From assembly GCF_042683745.1 (NCBI RefSeq), contig NZ_JBHUJX010000019.1:248001-312000 (forward strand): a DNA stretch of 64,000 nt, written 5' to 3'. Every line of letters starts with the position of its first letter. The stretch's first letter is position 1. The notes under the pieces are model-generated. The model was not told the DNA's origin, did no database searches, and saw only the letters and a program-made list of their open reading frames with translations. This document shows, piece after piece, positions 8,539 through 16,719 of the stretch. This stretch comes from Pseudoneobacillus sp042683745 (GTDB lineage: Bacteria > Bacillota > Bacilli > Bacillales > Cytobacillaceae). The position numbers and the translations under genes were made by a program.

Positions 8539-8853
8539 TTACAAGTTTAATAATCCCTTTGTTACCTCAATCATGTGCTGCATTCTAATATAGTCTAGGT
8601 GCAGAACCTCTTTTCCTTTTTTGGTAATCACGTATGTTTTTCGCCTCTTATCTTCACTACTTACAGATTCAATCATTTTTTGCTTTAGTAAATTTTCAAT
8701 AGCTCCATATAGCGTTCCTGCCGCTATCTTCACTTGATGATTACTTAATTCTTCAACTTTTTGCATAATAAGGTAACCATGCGAAGGTTCTAATAAGGAT
8801 AAAAGAATATAATATGTGGTTTCAGTTAACGGTAGGTTTTTATCTCTATTCAT
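8539..8853 (-). CDS. PadR family transcriptional regulator
   Basis: 104 residues with the PadR winged helix: LTETTYYILLSLLEPSHGYLIMQKVEEL, KIAAGTLYGAIENLLK (recognition helix) and the wing SEDKRRKTYVITKKG. The ATG at 8853 is 5 bases after GGAGG. It is the first gene of a PadR-DUF2812 operon. A palindrome sits inside its own promoter (8891-8915), which suggests autorepression. Confidence 0.92.
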   Translation of the reverse strand: MNRDKNLPLTETTYYILLSLLEPSHGYLIMQKVEELSNHQVKIAAGTLYGAIENLLKQKMIESVSSEDKRRKTYVITKKGKEVLHLDYIRMQHMIEVTKGLLNL

Positions 8854-8890
8854 AAGCGCCTCCAAAAATTACAGTTATATAAAGCTAAAC

Positions 8891-8915
8891 TATACAGTTT
8901 AACTGTATATGTCAA
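8891..8915 (-). promoter_or_regulatory. PadR promoter with operator in the spacer
   Basis: On the minus strand a consensus -35 TTGACA (8915-8910) is followed, after 15-17 bases, by TATAGT or TAGTTT. The spacer holds the near-perfect palindrome TATACAGTTTAACTGTATA. A repressor bound there would block RNA polymerase. Confidence 0.65.
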
Positions 8916-8936
8916 TTGTTACATTTCTCATTCTAT

Positions 8937-9009
8937 GAAGCATGAGGATGCACCATCTGCTCCCATTTCGTATAAAAAAGAACATGAGAAACGTTCTCCC
9001 CATGCTCCC
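8937..9009. repeat. Hairpin repeat family, copy 2
   Basis: GAAGCATG and the CATGCTCC arm flank a core CTCCCATTTCGTATAAAAAA that matches the copies at 6916 and 15266. The arms are more degenerate than in copy 1. Confidence 0.6.
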
Positions 9010-9020
9010 TTGTGAGATAA

Positions 9021-9695
9021 TTATAAAAATATTTTCCCTAACTTCTTCAATGTTTCCTCAGAACACAAAGAAGAGAAATGATCCATTAGATGCTGCTTCG
9101 CCTGTCCTTTTTCCATGTTAATGGATTCTATATTTTTTCGATTGGCCCAACTGTCGTATGTTTCAAAGGCGGTACTACTCCAACCATTTTTTTCTCCGAA
9201 TTCATCGGTTTTCAGTTGAATATCTGAAATGACAATATCCATCGACCCCTGTAATTCTAATAATCCATTTTCAAAGCTTTTCTTTTGATCCTTATGCTTT
9301 AATCCTGCCTTTGCTCTTAATAATCTTGTATCAATTCCTTCTTCTTCTCGAATAATTTTATAAATATCATAAGCTTCTTTTGATACATTCCCGTTAAAAT
9401 AACGTTCCTCTAACGGTTGTACTGAGCCTAATACTGTTTTGACATATGGAAGAAGCTCACGAGATATGAAGACAGATTTTTTCTTGATGAATTTCCCATA
9501 TCCAGCGACGCCATCAACTGAAAATTTCGTCCTCCAAATCCAAGGATCATTTTCCGTGTCTGAGTGCCAACTCTCTTGTGATGTAATACTGTTTAAGGAA
9601 GGATAATTAGGTATCAGAGGTGAAAGTGGAAGTAATCCGAACTCTTCAATTACTTTTATAGCTTCATCGTACGTTTTTATTTTCAAATCTACCAA
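9021..9695 (-). CDS. Hypothetical protein, possibly AlkZ-related
   Basis: 224 residues. A TTG at 9695 lies 8 bases after AAAGGGG. The segments SWHSDTENDPWIWRTKF and YGKFIKKKSVFISRELLPY recall a Bacillus family annotated as AlkZ-related winged-helix proteins; this is from memory and unproven. No catalytic motif is identified. It stands alone, with copy 2 of the hairpin repeat directly downstream. Confidence 0.6.
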   Translation of the reverse strand: MVDLKIKTYDEAIKVIEEFGLLPLSPLIPNYPSLNSITSQESWHSDTENDPWIWRTKFSVDGVAGYGKFIKKKSVFISRELLPYVKTVLGSVQPLEERYFNGNVSKEAYDIYKIIREEEGIDTRLLRAKAGLKHKDQKKSFENGLLELQGSMDIVISDIQLKTDEFGEKNGWSSTAFETYDSWANRKNIESINMEKGQAKQHLMDHFSSLCSEETLKKLGKIFL

Positions 9696-9719
9696 TTCAA
9701 TCGCCCCTTTATAAAAATT

Positions 9720-9752
9720 CTCATTCTCTACACGAGTACGAACGAGAATGAG
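9720..9752 (-). terminator. Terminator of the racemase gene
   Basis: CTCATTCTC and GAGAATGAG form a 9-bp stem with a 15-base loop, followed on the minus strand by AATTTTTA. Confidence 0.65.
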
Positions 9753-9773
9753 GTAAAAAATTTATTAGAACCA

Positions 9774-10469
9774 TTATTTATTATCCAATGCTTTATTTAC
9801 CGCTTCAACTGCGTGAATAACAGTTGTATCAAATATAGGAACATCTGAATCCCCTTGGTTTATTAATAAGCCAATCTCCGTGCAGCCCAAGATAATTCCT
9901 TCTGCACCTTTATTAATTAAATCCTTGATAACCTTTTTGTAATAATCTCTGGACGATTCGTTTATGCTTCCTAAAACTAGCTCTTCAAAAATAATTTTAT
10001 TTATCTTCTCACGATCAGTGTGATCAGGTACTAAAACCTTTATCCCATGTGATTCTATTCTTGATTTATAGAAGTCTTGCTCCATCGTATATCTTGTTCC
10101 TAATAGCCCTACTGTATTTATATTAGATTTTTTAATTTCATTCGCGGTTGCATCGGCAATATGTAAAACAGGAATGTTTATTTTTTCTTCAATGAATTGA
10201 ATGACTTTATGCATTGTATTTGTACAGATCACGACCAAATCAGCTCCGGCTTTTTCAAGTGACTGAGCCACGTCACCTAAAAGTCTGCCCGCTTTTTCCC
10301 ATTCCCCTTCAGATTGAAATCGTTCAATTTCTGCAAAATCCACACTATATAATAGACATTTTGCCGAATGTAAACCACCTAATCTATTTTTTATTTCTTC
10401 ATTAATAATTCGATAATATTGAACCGACGATTCCCAACTCATACCACCAATTAGTCCGATTGTTTTCAT
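9774..10469 (-). CDS. Aspartate/glutamate racemase family protein
   Basis: 231 residues. IGLIGGMSWESSVQYY opens the protein. The two catalytic cysteines are visible: C82 in CTNTMH and C196 in GCTEIG. The family interconverts L- and D-aspartate (or related amino acids) without PLP. YgeA-type enzymes share this layout. It is cytoplasmic and is followed by its own terminator. The gene upstream on the same strand (DUF523) is 67 bp away. Confidence 0.88.
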   Translation of the reverse strand: MKTIGLIGGMSWESSVQYYRIINEEIKNRLGGLHSAKCLLYSVDFAEIERFQSEGEWEKAGRLLGDVAQSLEKAGADLVVICTNTMHKVIQFIEEKINIPVLHIADATANEIKKSNINTVGLLGTRYTMEQDFYKSRIESHGIKVLVPDHTDREKINKIIFEELVLGSINESSRDYYKKVIKDLINKGAEGIILGCTEIGLLINQGDSDVPIFDTTVIHAVEAVNKALDNK

Positions 10470-10536
10470 CTCTAAATCCCCCCGACAATCTGGCTTTCAC
10501 CTTACCTTTTCAATATTGAGTCTTATTCACAAACAA

Positions 10537-11004
10537 TCAGTCCATCTCCTGAAGAAAATCGTATATTCCCTCTTCTGAGATAACTTTTATTCCGTTCTTC
10601 TTAAGAAGTGCAGTTGTCACACCAGTTCCAGTCATTTTCTTATTTAAGAATTCCCCGTTATAGATCATTGAACTTCCACAAGAAGGACTGTATTCCTTAA
10701 GAATGACTGTTGTTGCGTTGACCTCTTGCGCTTTACTCAGGGTAGCAAAAGCACCTTTTATGTATAGTTCCGTGACGTCTTTCCCTGATGCCTCAACTAC
10801 TTTAGCGTTACCTTCAAGTACATCCTCTCCGTTGCCGCCCACTATTTCTGCTGGCTCCCTAGGTGTTGAAAAGCCACCAAGTAACTCTGGGCATACTGTA
10901 ATAGCTTTCTTTTCATTTATCAGTTGAAGAACCTTTTCATTAAGACAATGGGTACCATTATACCTTACTTCTAACCCTGCTAAACAAGAACTAACTAAAA
11001 TCAA
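10537..11004 (-). CDS. DUF523 family protein (YbbK-like)
   Basis: 155 residues. Conserved cysteine blocks are VSSCLAG near the N-terminus, VCPELLGG and LKEYSPSCGS, with a GKDVTELYIKGA segment between. The function of DUF523 is unknown; the conserved cysteines suggest metal or cluster binding. A TTG at 11004 is 6 bases after GAGGTG; the GTG at 11013 overlaps that site. No partner gene is evident. Confidence 0.85.
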   Translation of the reverse strand: MILVSSCLAGLEVRYNGTHCLNEKVLQLINEKKAITVCPELLGGFSTPREPAEIVGGNGEDVLEGNAKVVEASGKDVTELYIKGAFATLSKAQEVNATTVILKEYSPSCGSSMIYNGEFLNKKMTGTGVTTALLKKNGIKVISEEGIYDFLQEMD

Positions 11005-11164
11005 AGGTATCACCTCTTCACTTCAATTATAATTAAACTAACCATTCTATCTTGTTATTACTATAATCTATTAAGTACTTTGTAAAATCTAAAAAGGATT
11101 GAAAACAGTAAATGATTGATTCCTTTTCCTGGAACTGGATCACCTCTATAGTTCTTTATAAAAA

Positions 11165-11935
11165 CTAGAAAAACTCATATAATCCTTGATCAAAATATTG
11201 ATATTCTTCCTTCGAAACCTTGTAGCGTGTATAGCCTTCATAAAAGGCAGCGATGTATTCATCACGATGAATCAATCTACCGATAGCTAGAGACTCATCG
11301 TACCGTGGATCTCCTACGGTCATACCTGCGACATCGATTAAGAATTGGACTTCTCCATCCACTACGAGCACATTGTCTGTTGTGCAGTCACCATGAATAA
11401 TTGTTTGTTGGACTGGTAATGGTTTGGTAGACTTTAATTTTTCCAAAAGTTTAGGACTACCATCCGCTTGGCCACTTTTTGCATACCTTTCAGCCTTAAT
11501 CAACTGATCGTCCAACCAATTATTTGTTAGATTTAAAGTCTCAATGATTGGAGTTTCATGGAGTTTGTGGAGAAAATGACCAAAACTCTTAATTAATAAT
11601 TTTTTCTCTTCTATGTTCTTAGCTTGTTTTAAAGCAATGGTTAGTGTCATTCCGTGCACGAAGGACATAATGAGATGGCTGCTCTCGTTTTCTTCGATAA
11701 AGCCATAATATTTTGGTACCGGAATTTGGCTCTGGTTATTTAGTTTTTCTAAGATGATAGCCTCGGCTTTTAACCATTCTCTATATTTATTTTTATAGGA
11801 ACTTTTGAGTATATAAGTTCCATTATCGGTAATAATTTGGCGAACTTCAGATGTACATCCCTGTTCATCCGGCTTTATTAGTTGACGAATTTCCCCTATT
11901 ATTTTTTCGACTTTACTTTGTAATTGTGAGTTCAT
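11165..11935 (-). CDS. APH-type phosphotransferase
   Basis: 256 residues of the aminoglycoside phosphotransferase/choline kinase fold. IIHGDCTTDNVLV is the catalytic loop (HxDxxxxN form), and FLIDVAGMTVGDPRYD is the metal-binding IDxxG region. The N-terminal lobe has TYILKSS (ATP-binding Lys). The ATG at 11935 follows GGTGGA. The substrate is unknown; resistance should not be assumed, since many such proteins act on small metabolites. Confidence 0.8.
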   Translation of the reverse strand: MNSQLQSKVEKIIGEIRQLIKPDEQGCTSEVRQIITDNGTYILKSSYKNKYREWLKAEAIILEKLNNQSQIPVPKYYGFIEENESSHLIMSFVHGMTLTIALKQAKNIEEKKLLIKSFGHFLHKLHETPIIETLNLTNNWLDDQLIKAERYAKSGQADGSPKLLEKLKSTKPLPVQQTIIHGDCTTDNVLVVDGEVQFLIDVAGMTVGDPRYDESLAIGRLIHRDEYIAAFYEGYTRYKVSKEEYQYFDQGLYEFF

Positions 11936-12068
11936 TGTTTCCACCAACCTTTTTAATTTACTTTTTGATAGGAATCACTATAAATAAAAACTATTAAAAT
12001 AAGTAATCCTCATTGCTCTAAACTAGGCAAATATCTTCGGTGTTCTCCTACCATTTTGTTATAAATAA

Positions 12069-12389
12069 TTACATAAAAAGAAGGCTCTTTCTCTCCAAAA
12101 AATCTTCTTCCGTTATCTCCTTTTTTTGACGAACTAGAAGAGATTGGAATGATTCAAAGAGTTCTTGGATCTCTTTCTGTTCATTTATAATTTTTATACT
12201 TTTTTGATATTCCATTTCATCTTTATATCTAGTAATCTCCAACCATTTTGATTGATCATGCTTACTATGTAGAAATATCGTATGAAAATCTATATATCTG
12301 TTATAAATACTTGCTGCTTTTTCTTGAATTTCTAAAAATTCGTCTATTTTATCTATTTCAATATGATACTGATAAATTTTAACAAACAC
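12069..12389 (-). CDS. Small protein, possible ABM-like ferredoxin fold
   Basis: 106 residues starting MFVKIYQYHIEIDKIDEFLEIQ, with an IFLHSKHDQSKWLEITRY strand. This alternation resembles antibiotic-biosynthesis-monooxygenase-like dimeric barrels, but no catalytic residue is diagnostic. The GTG at 12389 is 7 bases after GAGGATGG. Confidence 0.55.
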   Translation of the reverse strand: MFVKIYQYHIEIDKIDEFLEIQEKAASIYNRYIDFHTIFLHSKHDQSKWLEITRYKDEMEYQKSIKIINEQKEIQELFESFQSLLVRQKKEITEEDFLERKSLLFM

Positions 12390-12412
12390 TGTTTATCCAT
12401 CCTCAACTTTTA

Positions 12413-12453
12413 CAAAAAAATGTCCTCTAGCATAGGAATGGAGGACATTTTTT
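12413..12453. terminator. Bidirectional terminator
   Basis: AAAAAAATGTCCTC pairs with GAGGACATTTTTT. It terminates the small gene at 12462 on the minus strand. Confidence 0.85.
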
Positions 12454-12461
12454 CTATTCAT

Positions 12462-12590
12462 TTATTTATTCTGACCTTTTAAGGCTTTCAATGCTTTTTG
12501 TTCAAGACCGTTTTCTCCGGCAAATTCAACACTTGTTTTTGGTAAAGCATTTTTTGGATTTTTAAATTTATTATTCTTATTTTTCGCCAT
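12462..12590 (-). CDS. Small basic protein, 42 aa
   Basis: MAKNKNNKFKNPKNALPKT, then an acidic middle and a Lys-rich end. The ATG at 12590 follows GGATGGTG; a longer frame to 12647 exists but has no ribosome binding site. The size and composition recall minor small acid-soluble spore proteins, but no family is firmly recognised. It is followed at once by a strong terminator, which supports a real gene. Confidence 0.6.
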   Translation of the reverse strand: MAKNKNNKFKNPKNALPKTSVEFAGENGLEQKALKALKGQNK

Positions 12591-12783
12591 TTTGCACCAT
12601 CCTGTTCTTTTTAGTTGAATGCACAACAAAATATTGGCACCCACCATTTTAGTTTGCTTTTTTTTTTGGATACTATGCTAAAATGACAAAATGACTATAC
12701 ATTACCTCCTAATAAATGAAGATCATTTTAGTTGTTTTTACATAAAAAAAACGCTTAATCTCAGATCTTTTTTGGATTATGAA

Positions 12784-12806
12784 AAAGGAGCTGCGTAAAA
12801 CAACTC
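12784..12806 (-). terminator. Terminator of the PH-domain gene
   Basis: On the minus strand GGAGTTG and CAGCTCC (one G-U pair) precede TTTTTC, just after the stop at 12810. Confidence 0.6.
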
Positions 12807-12809
12807 CCC

Positions 12810-13424
12810 TTAATTTTGAATATATTTTTGAAACACATCCGAGAAATCTTTTGTTGTGTGATTTTTATGAAGTTCTTTTAGCCATGTATTAACGAAGGTA
12901 GCGATTTGGCCAAATTCATGTGATAGGTTTGATTCTACTGTGCGGTTATTTCTGATAACCTCTTCTGCTACTTGAAGGCTCTTATCTCCGTAAGCTAGCA
13001 GTCTAGCATTGTCTTTTTGAACCATTGAAATAGCAAGAAGGGCTTTGTAAATATCCGTTACTTCCGTGGAATATTTTTTATGAATATCAATCGAGAATAC
13101 TTTTCCTCCCATCGTAAATTTCAATTCTATATCAAGGTCGATGGTACCCGCTGTTTCAATACTTACACCACTAATTTCATTTGCAAAATAATCATAACGT
13201 CTTAAATTACGCTTGGAACTTACGGCGGAATCTCCGTCAACATGAATTAATGCCAGGTTCGTAAAGCAATACTCATCTTTTTTTGACTTGATCAGAAAGA
13301 AAATCTTTTCATTGTCCTCAGTTAGAACAAAATCATCAGATTCTGTCTTGTTAAAGTCAACTGGCTTGATTATCTCACCAACATCACTAAGGCCTAAAGC
13401 TTCACTTGCTAATTTTTTAAACAT
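12810..13424 (-). CDS. PH domain protein, YvbH-like
   Basis: 204 residues. MFKKLASEALGLSDVGEIIKPVDF, DNEKIFFLIKSKKDEYCFTNLALIHVDGD and SSKRNLRRYDY match B. subtilis YvbH from memory: a bacterial PH domain followed by a helical YvbH-like oligomerisation region (about residues 135-204). The ATG at 13424 follows GGGGAAG. No signal peptide. The role is unknown; bacterial PH proteins are often tied to envelope stress. Confidence 0.85.
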   Translation of the reverse strand: MFKKLASEALGLSDVGEIIKPVDFNKTESDDFVLTEDNEKIFFLIKSKKDEYCFTNLALIHVDGDSAVSSKRNLRRYDYFANEISGVSIETAGTIDLDIELKFTMGGKVFSIDIHKKYSTEVTDIYKALLAISMVQKDNARLLAYGDKSLQVAEEVIRNNRTVESNLSHEFGQIATFVNTWLKELHKNHTTKDFSDVFQKYIQN

Positions 13425-13512
13425 ATGTCTTCCCCTTTCCAACTTAAAGAACTCCGCTGCCTAGGCAGTCTGTTTAAATACATTTTTTCCTTCTTCCATG
13501 GAACTACTACTG

Positions 13513-13662
13513 TCATATTAACTTGTCTACTTTTTCTTCCATTCTTTTTAATCGTTCATTTTGTTTCTTGGTTGACCGTAAATATTGAAATATAAGGCCA
13601 ATAAATAGCACTGGAATAAGTATTGCGAATAGCTGGAAAACGATGTCTCCCATATTGAGCAT
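13513..13662 (-). CDS. Small membrane protein, 49 aa (DUF4083-like)
   Basis: The ATG at 13662 is 8 bases after a perfect GGAGG (13671-13675). The peptide starts MLNMGDIVFQLFAILIPVLF, so one transmembrane segment spans about residues 7-26. A charged, coiled-coil-like tail (STKKQNERLKRMEEKVDKLI) follows. This layout resembles the DUF4083 family of Bacillus. It sits about 90 bp upstream of the YvbH-like gene on the same strand. Confidence 0.7.
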   Translation of the reverse strand: MLNMGDIVFQLFAILIPVLFIGLIFQYLRSTKKQNERLKRMEEKVDKLI

Positions 13663-13840
13663 ATTCTGTTCCTCCAATAATTAGGATTGCTTTTATTAAC
13701 TATACGATTATATTTCAAAAAAAGTTTCAAATTAATCAAAAAAGATTCCTTCTATCCCTCAGCTTCCCCCCTTCTATATAAAAGGTAACCGTAATCAGGC
13801 TGAGACAAGGTTCCTGTTCCTTGCCCCTAAAAAACAAACA

Positions 13841-13873
13841 AACCCCGGATTATATAATAATAATCCGAGGTTT
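13841..13873 (-). terminator. Terminator of the secreted protein gene
   Basis: AACC-C-CGGATTAT pairs with ATAATCCG-A-GGTT, 7 bp beyond the stop at 13880. On the minus strand it runs into TTTGTTTGTTTTTT. Confidence 0.75.
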
Positions 13874-13879
13874 AAACAG

Positions 13880-15040
13880 TTATTTATATGTTACAGTATA
13901 GGATCCGTTATCTAATACTGTTACTGTAAACGAAAGTGACTTACTTCCTTCCGTAATGGTAAAATCTCTAGATTGAGAGTTTTGTGCACCTTCAGGCTTA
14001 CTAATCGTGCCACCTAATTCTACTGTTTTTGTTTCTACAACACCAGTAGAATAGACAAGTTTGTAAGTTGCGATAACTTTGGATTGCTCCTTATTGTGAC
14101 TAACAACACTGATTGTAAGATCCTTAATATCTGTTACCACTACTTCTACAACAGGTGCCACTGGAACATTAAATTCTTTGGACTGAGTCACTGTACCAAA
14201 CTCATCCCCTACTGTTACTTCAATAGTAGCTGGTTGGCCTGAAGTTAAACCAGTTCTAGTGATTGTTTCAGAAGTCACGCCACCTTTACTATCTTCTTTA
14301 AAAATAGTAAAAGTTAAGCTATAGGTTTTTGTTGTTTCATCGAAACTCCACACAGGTGCTTCATCTGATACACTAAAGTTTCTAAATGCTGTAGGGACGG
14401 TAGTTTCTCCTGCTAAAGTTGCTCCTGAGATCTTAAATTCGTCAGTTGTTCCAGCAACTGTTACAGATGTAGTCGGAAGTGCTTCATCTTCACCACGAGA
14501 CCAATGATTAACTAAATTGTAGCTCAGGGTAAACTGATTTGTTTCACGGTCATAGGACGTCCATTCTTTGTTCACTGCTTCTGTTTCAGTGATGTAGGGA
14601 ATATGTACCATTTGTGAAGCTGTTTTAGCATATGTGTGTACATCTTGAGATGGACGACCATTTGCATAAATCGTATAGGCTTCAATCGCAAATGTTGAAT
14701 CTCCCTTTAGACCAGTAACATCAAGATTAACTGAATAAGACCAAGTTTTATCAGTGATTTTCGTAACTGAAGCATCTTGTCCATTCACTTTAACGACAAG
14801 CTGTGGACCATCAATGACAACTGTGCCAGAAAGTAAAATTTGCTCTGCATTTCTAGCGGCAACCTCTAATGAATTATAAGTAATCACACCTGTCTCACGC
14901 TTTTGCTCGGTTCTTCCAGTCTCAACTTCCTTAACTTCCTTAGTAGATTTTGGAGCTGCATTAGCAACGTTTCCAACACCTAGGACTAATGTACCAGCAA
15001 GGATTGTTGTTCCAAGGGCTTTTACATAAATTTTTTTCAT
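13880..15040 (-). CDS. Secreted beta-rich protein of unknown function
   Basis: 386 residues with a clear Sec signal peptide (KK, then a hydrophobic core, then ANAA near residue 28). The mature part is Thr/Val/Ser-rich, has no cysteine and alternates short strands, like stacked immunoglobulin-type domains. No anchor motif (LPxTG, SLH) is seen, so it is probably released or loosely wall-bound. A 9-bp hairpin covers its ribosome binding site (15052-15078). No homologue is recognised. Confidence 0.75.
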   Translation of the reverse strand: MKKIYVKALGTTILAGTLVLGVGNVANAAPKSTKEVKEVETGRTEQKRETGVITYNSLEVAARNAEQILLSGTVVIDGPQLVVKVNGQDASVTKITDKTWSYSVNLDVTGLKGDSTFAIEAYTIYANGRPSQDVHTYAKTASQMVHIPYITETEAVNKEWTSYDRETNQFTLSYNLVNHWSRGEDEALPTTSVTVAGTTDEFKISGATLAGETTVPTAFRNFSVSDEAPVWSFDETTKTYSLTFTIFKEDSKGGVTSETITRTGLTSGQPATIEVTVGDEFGTVTQSKEFNVPVAPVVEVVVTDIKDLTISVVSHNKEQSKVIATYKLVYSTGVVETKTVELGGTISKPEGAQNSQSRDFTITEGSKSLSFTVTVLDNGSYTVTYK

Positions 15041-15051
15041 TTTTCATTTCT

Positions 15052-15078
15052 CCTCTTAGATCATTTTTTTCTAAGAGG
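15052..15078 (-). promoter_or_regulatory. Hairpin sequestering the ribosome binding site
   Basis: In the transcript, CCTCTTAGA (15078-15070) and TCTAAGAGG (15060-15052) form a perfect 9-bp stem with a 9-base A-rich loop. The 3' arm contains the AAGAGG of the Shine-Dalgarno of the secreted protein gene, 11 bases before its ATG. Translation should depend on opening this stem. Confidence 0.6.
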
Positions 15079-15265
15079 ACCGGTTACACTACTAGCTCCA
15101 TATAGCCCAAGTGTCCAAAATAAAGGCTATATTTCTACGCTTCCCATCTTGGTTGATAGGATTCTATTTTTAGAGACCAACAAAAATAGAACTTTATACC
15201 TAAGACTACAATAATATTAAAAAGTTTACAACGATTATTTTGCAAGATACCGAGATCATCCGAAG

Positions 15266-15337
15266 AGAAGTATAGGTGGGGATCTGTTGCCTCCATTTCA
15301 TATAAAAAGAAGGATGAGACACGCCCCCCATTCTCCC
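15266..15337. repeat. Hairpin repeat family, copy 3
   Basis: The core CCTCCATTTCATATAAAAAG matches the loops of copies at 6916 and 8937. The arms (GAAGTATAGG... and ...CCCCCATTCTC) are decayed. Confidence 0.5.
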
Positions 15338-15349
15338 CTAAATCAAACG

Positions 15350-15388
15350 AAAACAAGCAGGAAACCTTTTATGGTTCCTGCTTGTTTT
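15350..15388. terminator. Strong bidirectional terminator
   Basis: AAAACAAGCAGGAA pairs with TTCCTGCTTGTTTT. It probably ends transcription from the DUF3267 gene and may also insulate the secreted protein gene. Between it and 15551, bases 15530-15543 repeat GCTGTAGACGTCCG, the arm of the terminator at 40944. Confidence 0.8.
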
Positions 15389-15550
15389 GTTTAAAAATGA
15401 ATTGCCCCTGCCAAGGAATTTTATTTTAACATACATCGAGAGGTTTTAGAATTGATCTTTTTCATTCGCTTGAAAATGGTTCTTAACTACTAAACTTACT
15501 AAACAAATCAACCAACAGGAGCATGTTAGGCTGTAGACGTCCGCGTTCCC

Positions 15551-16126
15551 TTAATATATGTAATTTTTATTTAAAAAGACTTCGCAGCCAATTTCTTTTG
15601 GGTGGTCTCTGACAATGGCATCTCTTGGATAGCTTTTTAATAATTGATAAATTAGAATATCCCCTCCTGCACTTTGGGTTAGGAGTGTACCTAATATGAC
15701 GAGAATTCCGTTTCCAATTGTAAAACCAATGATTAATGGAATTAATCCAGTGATCACAAGCGGTAATAATAGGCTAAACCGATAACTTTTCACTGTTATT
15801 GGCACTTTGCAATGTGCGTATGGCATCATTTGCTTCCACATGACACCTATTTTAATAGAATGCCAACCAGCTTTTCCAATAACCGCAAAGCCAAAGGCAT
15901 GTAATAATTCATGAAGAATAATCGATAAAAAATAAGAGAATATTAACATCCCATAAACCATCCAATTATGACTATAGGAAATCCCCCAGATAATATCGTA
16001 AAGAATTAATACCAATAGCGTAATGAGAAATGACCCAAGCCCCACCTTTTTATTCACTAGGCTAGCTGAAAGGGTAGCATCCATTTTATGATATTGTTCA
16101 CCCGCATGAACATAATCCTCTCCCAT
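15551..16126 (-). CDS. DUF3267 membrane metalloprotease-like protein
   Basis: About 191 residues with four to five membrane segments. HELLHAFGF (about residues 72-80) is an HExxH zinc-protease motif at the edge of a membrane helix, typical of DUF3267 proteins. The substrate is unknown. The ATG at 16126 is 8-9 bases after AAGGAAG; ATG 16132 is also possible. Confidence 0.82.
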   Translation of the reverse strand: MGEDYVHAGEQYHKMDATLSASLVNKKVGLGSFLITLLVLILYDIIWGISYSHNWMVYGMLIFSYFLSIILHELLHAFGFAVIGKAGWHSIKIGVMWKQMMPYAHCKVPITVKSYRFSLLLPLVITGLIPLIIGFTIGNGILVILGTLLTQSAGGDILIYQLLKSYPRDAIVRDHPKEIGCEVFLNKNYIY

Positions 16127-16154
16127 TCTCATCACTTCCTTCATTAAAGTTAAT

Positions 16155-16193
16155 TAAAAAGGATAATTAGTCCTCATAATAGACTAATTATCC
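16155..16193 (-). terminator. Terminator of the VOC gene
   Basis: GGATAATTAGTC pairs with GACTAATTATCC (12 bp), followed on the minus strand by TTTTT, 10 bp after the stop. Confidence 0.85.
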
Positions 16194-16202
16194 AATGAAT
16201 GA

Positions 16203-16598
16203 TTATTTTGCATTCGCATCAGGTTGATGTATTCCGAATATATTGCCTTCAGTATCAATATAGTACCCTTGCCACGCCATTCCTGGTAGGGCATATTTAG
16301 CCATGGCAACCTTGCCGCCATTCTCCATAATTTTAGCTTCTGTTACATCGTAATTTTCGACTCCCATTGTACAAGCAAATCCATTTAAAGCTTGGTTTGC
16401 TTCTGGCGCTGCACCTTGACGCTGCATTAAGGCACCATTGATTCCTGGTTCATTTTCATCGCCAGTCACTGCTCCAAAGTATGGCATTCCAGCATATTCA
16501 CTCCAATCTTGAAATGTCCATCCGAATACCTCTCCATAAAACTTCTTTGCACGCTCCATGTCACTCACATGAATTTCAAAATGAACTAATCTTCCCAT
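16203..16598 (-). CDS. VOC family protein (glyoxalase/bleomycin resistance type)
   Basis: 131 residues. MGRLVHFEIHVSDMERAKKFYGEVFGW is the classic opening of the CFP-30/YdeA-like VOC subgroup, and GYYIDTEGNIFGIHQPD is the usual ending. Metal-ligand candidates are H7 and a late Glu/His. The ATG follows GGAGGCAAT. It is a single-gene unit with its own terminator; the substrate is unknown. Confidence 0.88.
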   Translation of the reverse strand: MGRLVHFEIHVSDMERAKKFYGEVFGWTFQDWSEYAGMPYFGAVTGDENEPGINGALMQRQGAAPEANQALNGFACTMGVENYDVTEAKIMENGGKVAMAKYALPGMAWQGYYIDTEGNIFGIHQPDANAK

Positions 16599-16719
16599 GA
16601 TTGCCTCCTATTAATTCAGGTATTAGTCTTAATTCAATGGTGTGATCGCTCAGAAGTCTCTATTAATTATTATAACTGCTATGGTAATAAATTCAATTTT
16701 TTTTAAAATATAGGATCGG

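Noticed and set aside
13548..13739. 63-codon frame overlapping the small membrane protein
   Set aside because: The alternative frame at 13513-13662 has a perfect GGAGG and a clear membrane segment.
15135..15356. Minus-strand open frame of 73 codons
   Set aside because: It runs through hairpin repeat copy 3 and has no ribosome binding site or protein-like composition.
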